Source of the DNA: Virgibacillus salarius
GTDB lineage: Bacteria; Bacillota; Bacilli; Bacillales; Amphibacillaceae
Assembly (NCBI RefSeq): GCF_039521925.1
Contig: NZ_BAAACY010000098.1
Coordinates: forward strand, 18,851 to 82,850
Length of the DNA stretch: 64,000 nt
Direction of reading: 5' to 3'
Below the pieces are notes generated by a model, which did no database searches, was not told the origin of the DNA, and was given only the letters and a program-made list of their open reading frames with translations. Of the stretch, positions 56,836-64,000 are shown in pieces. The number at the start of each line of letters is the position of its first letter. The first letter of the stretch is position 1. A program made the position numbers and the translations under genes.

Positions 56836-57573
56836 CTATACCTTTATGTAGTACATTAAAATTCCTGTAGCTATGCTTACATTTAACGACTCAGCCTTAC
56901 CATAGATAGGAATTGTTACAATTTTGTCCGCATTTTCTCTAAGTTCTTGCTTAACCCCGTTTCCCTCATTCCCTACGATCAATGCAAGTTTTTCTTTAGG
57001 CTTTACCTTCGAATAAACTTCAGCATCCTGTAAGGCAGTTGCCCATACCTCGGCACCATCCTGCTGTAACTGCTCCACTTGCTCTAACAAATTAGCTTGT
57101 ATAATTGGTATATGAAATAATGACCCTTGTGTAGCACGAATTACTTTATCGTTAAACACATCCACCGTATCATCACCAAGAATAATTCCTGAAAAACCCG
57201 CTGCATCAGCAGTACGGATAATCGTTCCTAAGTTGCCTGGGTCTTGAAGTGAGTCAATTAAAAGTACAGGATAATCAAAAACATCTGTTACGTTTTTGAT
57301 TTTGACTACGGCCGCAATTCCTTGAGGTGAATTTGTTTGTGAAATATAGGAAAATACAGTTTCACTTACTTCAGTTACTAAAACTGCTTCACACCAATCT
57401 GGCGTAGCAATACCTTCTTGAATGATAACTTCAATAACTTCCCATTCACTATTCCAGGCCTCTTCTACTAAGTGAAAACCTTCTATTAAGAATACACCTT
57501 CATTTTTTCGTTCTTTTCGTCTATGTAGCTTTTTCCATGCTTTTACCTTACCATTCTTAACAGAAGTTAACAT
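56836..57573 (-). CDS. ysgA: TrmH/SpoU-family RNA 2'-O-methyltransferase (YsgA)
   Basis: The 245-residue product has an N-terminal substrate-binding domain ('KAWKKLHRRKERKNEGVFLI') and a SPOUT knot domain: 'LLIDSLQDPGNLGTIIRTAD' (motif 1), 'ALIVGNEGNGVKQELRENAD' (motif 2) and 'KAESLNVSIATGILMYY' (motif 3). It methylates ribose in tRNA or rRNA. It neighbours pheS and sspI as in B. subtilis. ATG 57573 has the best spacing to GTGAGGA. Confidence 0.93.
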   Translation of the reverse strand: MLTSVKNGKVKAWKKLHRRKERKNEGVFLIEGFHLVEEAWNSEWEVIEVIIQEGIATPDWCEAVLVTEVSETVFSYISQTNSPQGIAAVVKIKNVTDVFDYPVLLIDSLQDPGNLGTIIRTADAAGFSGIILGDDTVDVFNDKVIRATQGSLFHIPIIQANLLEQVEQLQQDGAEVWATALQDAEVYSKVKPKEKLALIVGNEGNGVKQELRENADKIVTIPIYGKAESLNVSIATGILMYYIKV

Positions 57574-57701
57574 GTTCATCATTCCTCACTTTTAATTGTT
57601 CTATCATATCATACATATTTCTATGGATATAGGTCAAACTAGGCACTACAACAAGTTTATTAACTCAGCATTTTAATATACAACAATAAAGAGGTGAAAC
57701 A

Positions 57702-57923
57702 ATGGATTTAAATTTAAGAAAAGCAATATTGTCAAATATTTCCTCCAATGATCAGGAGCAATTAGAAGCAACTATCGTAGATGCGATTCAAAATGGAGAA
57801 GAAAAAATGCTCCCTGGTTTAGGGGTACTTTTTGAACTAATTTGGAAACACTCCGATGAACAGGATAAGCAGGAAATGATTGAAGCGCTAGAACAAGGTG
57901 TTAAAGAAGTAGCAAATAATTAA
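57702..57923 (+). CDS. sspI: Small acid-soluble spore protein SspI
   Basis: The 73-residue product is of SspI type ('LNLRKAILSNISSNDQEQLE', 'ATIVDAIQNGEEKMLPGLGV', 'LFELIWKHSDEQDKQEM'). It is packed in spores and is expected to depend on sigma-G. An AAAGAGGTG site precedes the ATG. A sigma-G promoter was not clearly found. Confidence 0.96.
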   Translation: MDLNLRKAILSNISSNDQEQLEATIVDAIQNGEEKMLPGLGVLFELIWKHSDEQDKQEMIEALEQGVKEVANN

Positions 57924-57935
57924 TGAGAAACAGTA

Positions 57936-57968
57936 AAGAGGAGAAGAGCCTAAATTCTTCCCCTCTTT
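57936..57968 (+). terminator. Terminator after sspI
   Basis: AAAGAGG-A-GAAGA pairs with TTCTTCCCCTCTTT around a short loop (with one bulge), and TTTTTCC follows. It closes the single-gene sspI transcript. Confidence 0.75.
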
Positions 57969-58412
57969 TTCCGTCCATAATTCCGTCTTCTTAATGATTA
58001 CTGCTTTTGATACCCCCGCCAAAATCAGTTGTTATATGCTCAGATATAAGCATATTTTATTCTCACTATTGTTTAAATAAAATCACAATAATTCATACAT
58101 AAAGATCGTTTTAAAAAAATAAAAAATAGTTATTATTACCTACACAAAAATTAACAAGTGAATTTAAGAGCAAGATTCGCGTTGTTTTTTAATAAGGAAG
58201 CGCATTCAATTAGGTCTTTTTACCTAAAATTTATTTTGGTTTCAAGATAAATTCATACTTGATTTACGTAGGCTTTAAAATGTAGGGATGGAACAATTTG
58301 ACTACATTTTTATTAAGTGATATAAACAATGCAGATACTTCCATAGTTATCCTTTTGATTGTTTAATAATACATATAATTATGGAGTATGATACAGAGAG
58401 GGGAAATATTTT
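57969..58412. other. Long A/T-rich intergenic region upstream of the ABC cluster
   Basis: About 440 bases hold no gene I can support. A hairpin (ATATGCT/AAGCATAT, near 58034-58056) and many A/T tracts are present. A TATAAT at 58374-58379 could be the -10 for the next gene, but no good -35 was found. GAGAGGGGAA (58397-58406) is the ribosome binding site of the next gene. Confidence 0.5.
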
Positions 58413-59978
58413 ATGGGTGAAGCACAACAAAAAAGTAAAATGCCAAAAATAATAGCAATTGTTGTTGCAGTATTGCTAGTTGTTGGAGGAAGTATTGCAG
58501 CCTTCGTAGTAACAAATCTATCAGGGAAGGAGCAATATTTCTTAGCAGAGAAGAACTCAATTGAAAAATTGAGTGAAAAAATCGAAGAACGTTATGAGCC
58601 AGAGCTAAAATGGGTCGAACAATCAAAGGAAAATCCAACAGAATCTACTGTTGATTTATCAGCTGAGTACAACCTTCCAAGTGGAAGTGTTGGTTATGGT
58701 CAAATGGATCCCGCCCAGCTAATTAATAATTCAACAATATCTATAACAAGTGCTACAGATATGAAAAATAAAGAAATGTCAGCAAAAGTAAATGCAGATA
58801 TTGGTGGCATGAAGATTGATGGCGTAGATTTCTACATGACAGCGGATAAACTCATGCTAGGTCTTCCGTTCATTGAAGAACTTATTTCATTAAACGGTGA
58901 TGATTTTGGTACCCTACTTCATGAATTGGATCCAGCAACATTTACCGGTGAAGAATCAATCGATTTAGAATCTATGTTTGAAGGTACGTTGACAGAAGAA
59001 GATTTAGAATACTTTAAAAAAGAATACGCAGAGATGATTTATGATGAAATTCCTGATGATGCATTTGAAAGTAAAAAAGAATCTATTAAAGTACACAATG
59101 AATCATTAGATACGGAAAAAGTCACGATGCATATTACAGAAGAAAAGGTAAAGAATATTTTAAACAAAGTTCTTGACAAGCTCGAAAAAGATGAAAAGGT
59201 AAAAGAATTACTTCGTGAACAAATGGCGTTTCAACAACTCGGTGGAACTGCTGTCGATAGCGAATTTGAACAGATGATTTCTGATTTTGAATCAGGTATT
59301 TCTGAAGCCAAAAACGGGCTTAAGGATTTCCAAATTCCTGATGGTTTAAATTCAACCATTTGGATTCATGATGATGTTATCGCTCAACGAGATGTAAGTA
59401 TCAAAATGGGGCCGAACAAGGATGAACTTGTAACATTTACAGTAAAAGGTACACAACTGCTAAAGGACGAAAAACAAAGCTTTAATTATGATTTAGCATA
59501 TAAAGATTCTCTAGGAGAAGGAAAACTGAATATCGCTGGAGATTTAGCTTGGAAGGATAACAAAGCATCAGATTCTATTACTCTAACAATTGAAGATACG
59601 AAACTCAAATACGAAGGCACTGAAACATTAAAAGACAATAAACGAGATTTTGAACGAACATTTACACTTGAAGAACCTACTAGTGGCGGTGGAAGTTTAA
59701 TTTGGAACGGTTCTTCCACATACAAGAAAGACACAATGAATTCAGAGCATAATTTTTCTGTAGAAAGCCCTGCGGTTAATCAAGACATGTTTACCTTAAA
59801 CGCGAAAGTAAGTGGTAAAACAGTTGATAGCGTTGATATCCCAGAAGGTGATAACGTGAAAGATCTAGGCAAAATGAAAGCAGATGAGTTAAGACAATAC
59901 TTCGAAATGGAAGTGACGCCTAAATTCCAGCAATGGTTATTCGGAATGTTATCCGAAGGCGGCGGTACAGGATTCTAG
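58413..59978 (+). CDS. Membrane-anchored extracytoplasmic protein, DUF6583-like
   Basis: The 521-residue product has a short polar head, one membrane helix ('IIAIVVAVLLVVGGSIAAFV', residues about 13-34) and a long soluble part outside the cell. It starts with 'KEQYFLAEKNSIEKLSEKIE', which resembles the DUF6583 family. The outside region is rich in beta strands and acidic residues. It lies 37 bases before the ABC-2 permease genes and may be a partner or sensor of that exporter. No enzyme motif is visible. Confidence 0.78.
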   Translation: MGEAQQKSKMPKIIAIVVAVLLVVGGSIAAFVVTNLSGKEQYFLAEKNSIEKLSEKIEERYEPELKWVEQSKENPTESTVDLSAEYNLPSGSVGYGQMDPAQLINNSTISITSATDMKNKEMSAKVNADIGGMKIDGVDFYMTADKLMLGLPFIEELISLNGDDFGTLLHELDPATFTGEESIDLESMFEGTLTEEDLEYFKKEYAEMIYDEIPDDAFESKKESIKVHNESLDTEKVTMHITEEKVKNILNKVLDKLEKDEKVKELLREQMAFQQLGGTAVDSEFEQMISDFESGISEAKNGLKDFQIPDGLNSTIWIHDDVIAQRDVSIKMGPNKDELVTFTVKGTQLLKDEKQSFNYDLAYKDSLGEGKLNIAGDLAWKDNKASDSITLTIEDTKLKYEGTETLKDNKRDFERTFTLEEPTSGGGSLIWNGSSTYKKDTMNSEHNFSVESPAVNQDMFTLNAKVSGKTVDSVDIPEGDNVKDLGKMKADELRQYFEMEVTPKFQQWLFGMLSEGGGTGF

Positions 59979-60015
59979 AAGTTTAGAAATTTAGAAAAGA
60001 AATGGAAGTGCCACC

Positions 60016-61239
60016 ATGCATTTCATACGTATAGTTTTATTATTTTCAAAAAACAATGTTATACAACTCCAGAGGAAGTGGCTATCACTTCCTCTTCTTT
60101 TGCTTCTTCCTTTTATAATCGTTGGACTAATTCTTTGGATCATTATCACCTTTTTTACTCCTGATGAAGCAAACCCGATTAGGGTTGGTTTAGTTGATTT
60201 GGATCGATCAAAAGAAACCAAAATGATTGCTGACCTATTAGACGATACATCACAATTAAGTTCCTATATTCAACTAAATACCATGGAAGAGCAAGTAGCT
60301 AAGAAAAAAATTCAAAATAACCTATTAAGTACATATATTGTTTTCCCTAACGATTTTACTAATGATCTTTACCAAGGACATTCAGTGGAACTACCTATTA
60401 TTGGCAATCCACATCAACCTGCACAAAGTCAAATGATAAAAGAATTCGTGGAGAGTGTAACTAGACATATTCGTGCTTCTCAGGCAAATGTCCTTACGAT
60501 TAATCATTATGCAAAAGAATTAGGCATGGATGATGAAAAAAGAAATGATTTCATCTTTGAACAGTTTAAGGAGTTTGTTTTTTACACAATCGGCAGAACA
60601 CGGATTATTGATAAAAACGAAATAACGAATCAAGCAACGGCTAATCCAGTATCTTATTATGCGATGGCTGGATGGTTTGTAATTATCACCTTATGGTTAC
60701 TTATCATTTATAACTTTTTATACAAAAAAGACACGAATACTTTAAAGCAACGAATGAAGCTATATGGTGTTCATGAATTGCAGCAAATCATCGCAAAAAT
60801 ATTTATAACGCTCTTCCTTACCTTTATACTTGCTATGATGCTCTTTTTTATTATACAGTCCTTCATGAACTGGGAAATTGTACTATCAGATGCAATTAGA
60901 ATTGGCAGTATTACTGGTTTATATTGCTTTGCTTTTCTGTTAGGGATAGCTATATTAGAGGTTATGGTGCCATCACAGCGACTCCAATTGCTTGTGTATT
61001 CTCTTTATACAGGTATTTTCCTTTTATTAAGCGGAGCTATCATACCTGTTATATATTTACCTTTTAGGTTACAGGAACTCTTAGCCTATATTTTTTCTTC
61101 GGAAACATTCTATTGGCTACAAGAAATTATCCTTAATGGTCGTTCTTACTCTGACTTTATTCCCTTAGGAGGAATGGTTCTTACTAGTTTATTTATATTA
61201 CTAGGTATCTCAAATGTGAAGGAGCGGATATTCAAATGA
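60016..61239 (+). CDS. ABC-2 type permease, first subunit
   Basis: The 407-residue product has one N-terminal membrane helix ('LLLLLPFIIVGLILWIIITF'), a large outside domain (about residues 45-215) and five or six C-terminal helices ('FVIITLWLLIIYNFLY', 'LFLTFILAMMLFFIIQSF'). This is the layout of ABC-2 exporters with a big extracellular loop. Its end overlaps the next permease gene by 4 bases, so the two probably form a heterodimer. Confidence 0.85.
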   Translation: MHFIRIVLLFSKNNVIQLQRKWLSLPLLLLLPFIIVGLILWIIITFFTPDEANPIRVGLVDLDRSKETKMIADLLDDTSQLSSYIQLNTMEEQVAKKKIQNNLLSTYIVFPNDFTNDLYQGHSVELPIIGNPHQPAQSQMIKEFVESVTRHIRASQANVLTINHYAKELGMDDEKRNDFIFEQFKEFVFYTIGRTRIIDKNEITNQATANPVSYYAMAGWFVIITLWLLIIYNFLYKKDTNTLKQRMKLYGVHELQQIIAKIFITLFLTFILAMMLFFIIQSFMNWEIVLSDAIRIGSITGLYCFAFLLGIAILEVMVPSQRLQLLVYSLYTGIFLLLSGAIIPVIYLPFRLQELLAYIFSSETFYWLQEIILNGRSYSDFIPLGGMVLTSLFILLGISNVKERIFK

Positions 61240-62378
61240 GAGCTATATTACACAGCCGACTCCTCCATTGGAAACACCAAATCATACCGTTATTGTTTTG
61301 GTTACTACTCCCGATTATAGCTATTATAGGCTTCACTCAGTTAATGAATGGTCTACAGAAAGACAGTCAAATTCCAGTTGGGATAGTTTTAGAAGAAAAA
61401 ACTGAGTTAGCATTAAATCTTGCTGATAAACTAGATCAATCTCCGCTTATACGTTTAGATATACTGGAAGAAGAGCAGGCATTACGTCAATTAGAAAAGC
61501 ATGAACTAGATAGTGTTTTTATTATTAGAGAAGGCTATCAAGACCAAATAAAAAAAGGCAGTAGAAATGGATTAGTGAAAAGTTATCAATCTGATTTATC
61601 ATTTGCCTATACACCTGTTTCAGAAATGGTTGCTTCCTATGTTCAAGAAGAAACTAGTAGAATGAAAACGGCGTTTACTGTACAGCAACTAAGTAAACAA
61701 TATGAGCTAGAAAACACATGGACAATGGAGGAAATAAGTGAAAAGAGTAAGGATATTGAACGTGATCAAAATTTGCTCCGAACGACATTCACATTTGAAA
61801 ATGACAATGAGGAGCAAACAAACAACTCCCTCCCATCCTGGAATAAGTGGGGGTTATGGGCTATTTTCGCTTTATTGTCAACGTTATTTCTATTTGATTG
61901 GGTCATTAAAGAAAAACGGCAATCCATGCAAACCCGTTTTCCATTTATCCGTTTTTCATTTACGTCCTATTGTTTGTGGAACACTCTGCTATACGGTGGT
62001 TTGTTTTTTATAAGTGATATCATTACTTTACTTGTATTTCACTTTTTACTAGATCAGCCAATTAGCCTAAGCAAACTTGGATCAATGATGTCCTTTCGGT
62101 TAATGCTTGTCACCGGTACTTTCTTATTAGCAGCTAATATGAGAAATCGTACTACTTATTATGGAATAGCCTTTATTATTACATTATTAACAGCCATTAT
62201 AAGTGGCGCAATTATTCCTGCAGATGGAATCGTTAACCAATTCCCAATAATGAAATGGTTAAATCCGCTAGCACCATTTCTCAACAACGAACTAAATAAC
62301 TTTTGGCTATATGCCTTTTTACTACTTATTATGATTTGGTATATCCGAAAGGAGAAATCCTATGCTTCATATCGATAA
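61236..62378 (+). CDS. ABC-2 type permease, second subunit
   Basis: The 380-residue product has the same plan as its neighbour: an N-terminal helix ('IIPLLFWLLLPIIAIIGFTQ'), an outside domain with charged helices, then a helical C-terminal part ('GLWAIFALLSTLFLFDWVI', 'FRLMLVTGTFLLAANMR'). The two permeases are weakly similar and probably arose by duplication. It overlaps the ATPase gene by 17 bases. The substrate cannot be told from sequence. Confidence 0.85.
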   Translation: MRAILHSRLLHWKHQIIPLLFWLLLPIIAIIGFTQLMNGLQKDSQIPVGIVLEEKTELALNLADKLDQSPLIRLDILEEEQALRQLEKHELDSVFIIREGYQDQIKKGSRNGLVKSYQSDLSFAYTPVSEMVASYVQEETSRMKTAFTVQQLSKQYELENTWTMEEISEKSKDIERDQNLLRTTFTFENDNEEQTNNSLPSWNKWGLWAIFALLSTLFLFDWVIKEKRQSMQTRFPFIRFSFTSYCLWNTLLYGGLFFISDIITLLVFHFLLDQPISLSKLGSMMSFRLMLVTGTFLLAANMRNRTTYYGIAFIITLLTAIISGAIIPADGIVNQFPIMKWLNPLAPFLNNELNNFWLYAFLLLIMIWYIRKEKSYASYR

Positions 62379-63033
62379 TTTAACAAAATACTATAATAAA
62401 AAGCAGATATTTAAAGATCTTACCTTTTCAGTAGAGAAAGGTGAAATCATTGGTTTGGTTGGTGAAAATGGTGCTGGAAAATCCACACTATTGAGTATCC
62501 TCGCTACATTACAAACGCCAAGCGCAGGTACGTTAACATTAAACGACTTATCATATGATTCAGATTGGAAGAAAATACGTAAACAAATAGGCTATGTACC
62601 TCAGGAAATAGCGATCTGGGATGAATTTACTGTCAGAGAAAACATGTTATTTTTCGAAAAGCTGTCCTGGGTAAAAAAAACCGAAGAGGAACTACGGCAG
62701 CTTTGCTTAGAAATGAAATTAGATCAATGGAATGAACCTGCTCACACACTCTCAGGTGGAATGAAAAGAAAATTAAATATGGCTATTAGTCTCATTCATG
62801 ACCCTACTATTATTCTTCTCGATGAACCAACAGTAGGAATTGATCTCAAATCAAAAAAGGAAATTGGGAGTTACATGGAAAAACAAGCTAAAACAGATGA
62901 GAAAACAATCATATATATATCCCATGATATGGATGAAATAAAAAGCTTATGTACACGTATAATCTGTATTGGGCAAGACTCTTTCTACAAAAATTTGTTA
63001 CAGAATGCCGGAAAAAAAGTCCTTGTTTTCTAG
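62362..63033 (+). CDS. ABC transporter ATPase
   Basis: The 223-residue product is complete: Walker A 'GLVGENGAGKSTLLSIL', Q-loop 'IGYVPQEIAI', signature 'HTLSGGMKRKLNMAISL', Walker B 'TIILLDEPTVGIDLKSKKE' and H-loop 'IIYISHDMDEIK'. It energises the two ABC-2 permeases encoded just before it. The ATG at 62362 has AAAGGAGAAA upstream. Confidence 0.94.
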   Translation: MLHIDNLTKYYNKKQIFKDLTFSVEKGEIIGLVGENGAGKSTLLSILATLQTPSAGTLTLNDLSYDSDWKKIRKQIGYVPQEIAIWDEFTVRENMLFFEKLSWVKKTEEELRQLCLEMKLDQWNEPAHTLSGGMKRKLNMAISLIHDPTIILLDEPTVGIDLKSKKEIGSYMEKQAKTDEKTIIYISHDMDEIKSLCTRIICIGQDSFYKNLLQNAGKKVLVF

Positions 63034-63097
63034 AAATTTTTATTGCTTATCTTGGTAAATATAGTAAACTAGTAGTAGAAAAGAAAGGGGTATGCCC

Positions 63098-63715
63098 ATG
63101 GAGATTAGAGAGCTGCAACAGATGATGCAATATCAAGCGATGTCTATTCTAACATCAAATTCAAATGCAATTTCTAATCATTCTCCAATGATAGACCTTG
63201 CATTCAAGCAAATGCTGCAAAATCAATTAGATCAAGTTTCTCAATTACAAGCAGGTACAGACCTGCGACAAAAGTCCAATACTAATAAAAATACAGCCAC
63301 CAGCGCTGTTACAACAAATACGTCTCTCATTCCTACCAATACATCCATCGACCATTTGATTGAAAAGGCAGCTGGTACATATAATCTAGATAAGAAACTA
63401 ATATATTCAGTCATTAAAAACGAATCAAACTTTAATCCTAGCGCACGTAGTAGTGCAGGTGCACAAGGACTGATGCAGTTGATGCCTACTACAGCTAAGG
63501 GGTTAGGGGTAACGAATCCATTTGATGCCGAACAAAACATTAATGGTGGTGCAAAGTATTTAAGTCAAATGCTTGGTCGGTATAACGGTAATGTGGAATT
63601 AGCTCTGGCAGCATACAATGCTGGACCAGGAAATGTTGATAAATACCAAGGTATTCCACCTTTTACTGAAACACGTAACTATGTGAATAAAGTAATGGGT
63701 ACGTATCTTGCTTAA
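63098..63715 (+). CDS. SLT-domain lytic transglycosylase
   Basis: The 205-residue product has a Gln/Ser/Thr-rich N-terminal 85 residues and a C-terminal goose-lysozyme-like SLT domain: 'IYSVIKNESNFNPSARSSAG' with the catalytic Glu, 'AQGLMQLMPTTAKGLGV' and 'NVELALAAYNAGPGNVDKYQ'. It cuts glycan strands of peptidoglycan. There is no classical signal peptide. The ATG at 63098 has AAGGGG 7 bases upstream. Confidence 0.9.
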   Translation: MEIRELQQMMQYQAMSILTSNSNAISNHSPMIDLAFKQMLQNQLDQVSQLQAGTDLRQKSNTNKNTATSAVTTNTSLIPTNTSIDHLIEKAAGTYNLDKKLIYSVIKNESNFNPSARSSAGAQGLMQLMPTTAKGLGVTNPFDAEQNINGGAKYLSQMLGRYNGNVELALAAYNAGPGNVDKYQGIPPFTETRNYVNKVMGTYLA

Positions 63716-64000
63716 ATTTTGAAAAAAGAGGCTGGAACAAAACACAACTTCTTTACTCAAAATACGAATAATCATGTTATCAATCGGAGTATCACCGCCG
63801 CACCGTGAAACTATACGCGCTTTCCGCGGGCACGGCCCATAGCCGTCAAGCTAAGAAAAAAGAAGTACGGTGCAATGAAAATATAAACATATTTTTCCAG
63901 TTTAATCCGTATTCTTTTATGGGTACTTGTTTTTCTTTTTTACACTTTTACTTACGCGGCACGGAAATGTACTTTATACGCAATGTTTAAGACATCAAAA
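63716..64000. other. Intergenic tail of the window with a GC-rich repeat-like piece
   Basis: No supported gene. The stretch 63787-63882 is flanked by GCACCGT... and ...ACGGTGC and contains CGCTTTCCGCGGGC, also seen with one change near 40615 on the other strand. It looks like a copy of a dispersed intergenic element. The open frame running through it has no ribosome binding site. Confidence 0.45.

Noticed and set aside
63805..63990. 61-codon frame at the right edge
   Set aside because: No ribosome binding site; it runs through a GC-rich repeat-like piece.

Overview
The window is low-GC Firmicute DNA. Its right-hand 36 kb carries gene order typical of the Bacillus subtilis chromosome (rph-gerM-racE, gerE, sdhBAC, uvrC, trxA, the etf/fad operon, mutS2, polX, zapA, rnhC, pheTS, sspI). 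Sporulation genes (gerM, gerE, sspI) make it an endospore-forming member of the Bacillaceae. The GC-richer intergenic elements look like those of the Oceanobacillus/Virgibacillus group, but that placement is an inference.

Positions 1 to about 27.7 kb are one end of an integrated siphovirus-type prophage. The other end, with the tail, lysis genes and second attachment site, lies left of the window. A tyrosine integrase (26434-27603) faces the 3' end of a tRNA-Arg gene, the probable integration site. Leftward come: a lysogeny switch with two divergent promoters, each with a repressor-type operator element in its -35/-10 spacer (25.1-25.9 kb); small early genes (22.3-24.9 kb); a replication block with a RecB-like DUF2800 protein, a DUF2815 protein, a family A DNA polymerase, a PcfK/AcrIIA9-like protein plus PcfJ, a VapE-type primase-helicase, an iteron cluster, a VRR nuclease and an SNF2-type helicase (12-22 kb); an ArpU-type late regulator next to a late promoter with three 11-bp-spaced repeats (about 11 kb); a lipoprotein gene that looks like a moron; and an HK97-type head module (HNH, terminase, portal, ClpP-like protease, capsid, connectors, major tail protein).

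The most striking observation is in the head-tail module. The major capsid and major tail genes both end in ACT-CCC-TAA. A +1 slip at CCC would add the same kind of 21-residue tail to each, and each tail is the A-B strand half of a fibronectin type III domain, cut one residue after the conserved Trp. The gene right after the capsid gene has its own ribosome binding site and starts with the missing C-G half of such a domain, followed by two Big2 Ig-like domains. I read this as a possible split FN3 docking system, in which frameshift-made tags on the head and tail capture one shared Ig-like decoration protein.

From 28 kb on, the genes are host housekeeping genes, mostly on the minus strand. Clear regulatory sites are a perfect FadR box over the fadR promoter, a sigma-K type promoter before gerE, a T-box leader before pheST, a consensus promoter for the tRNA-Gly/tRNA-Arg pair, and many intrinsic terminators. 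The right end (58.4-63.7 kb) is a plus-strand cluster of a membrane-anchored DUF6583-like protein, two ABC-2 permeases and their ATPase, then a lytic transglycosylase.
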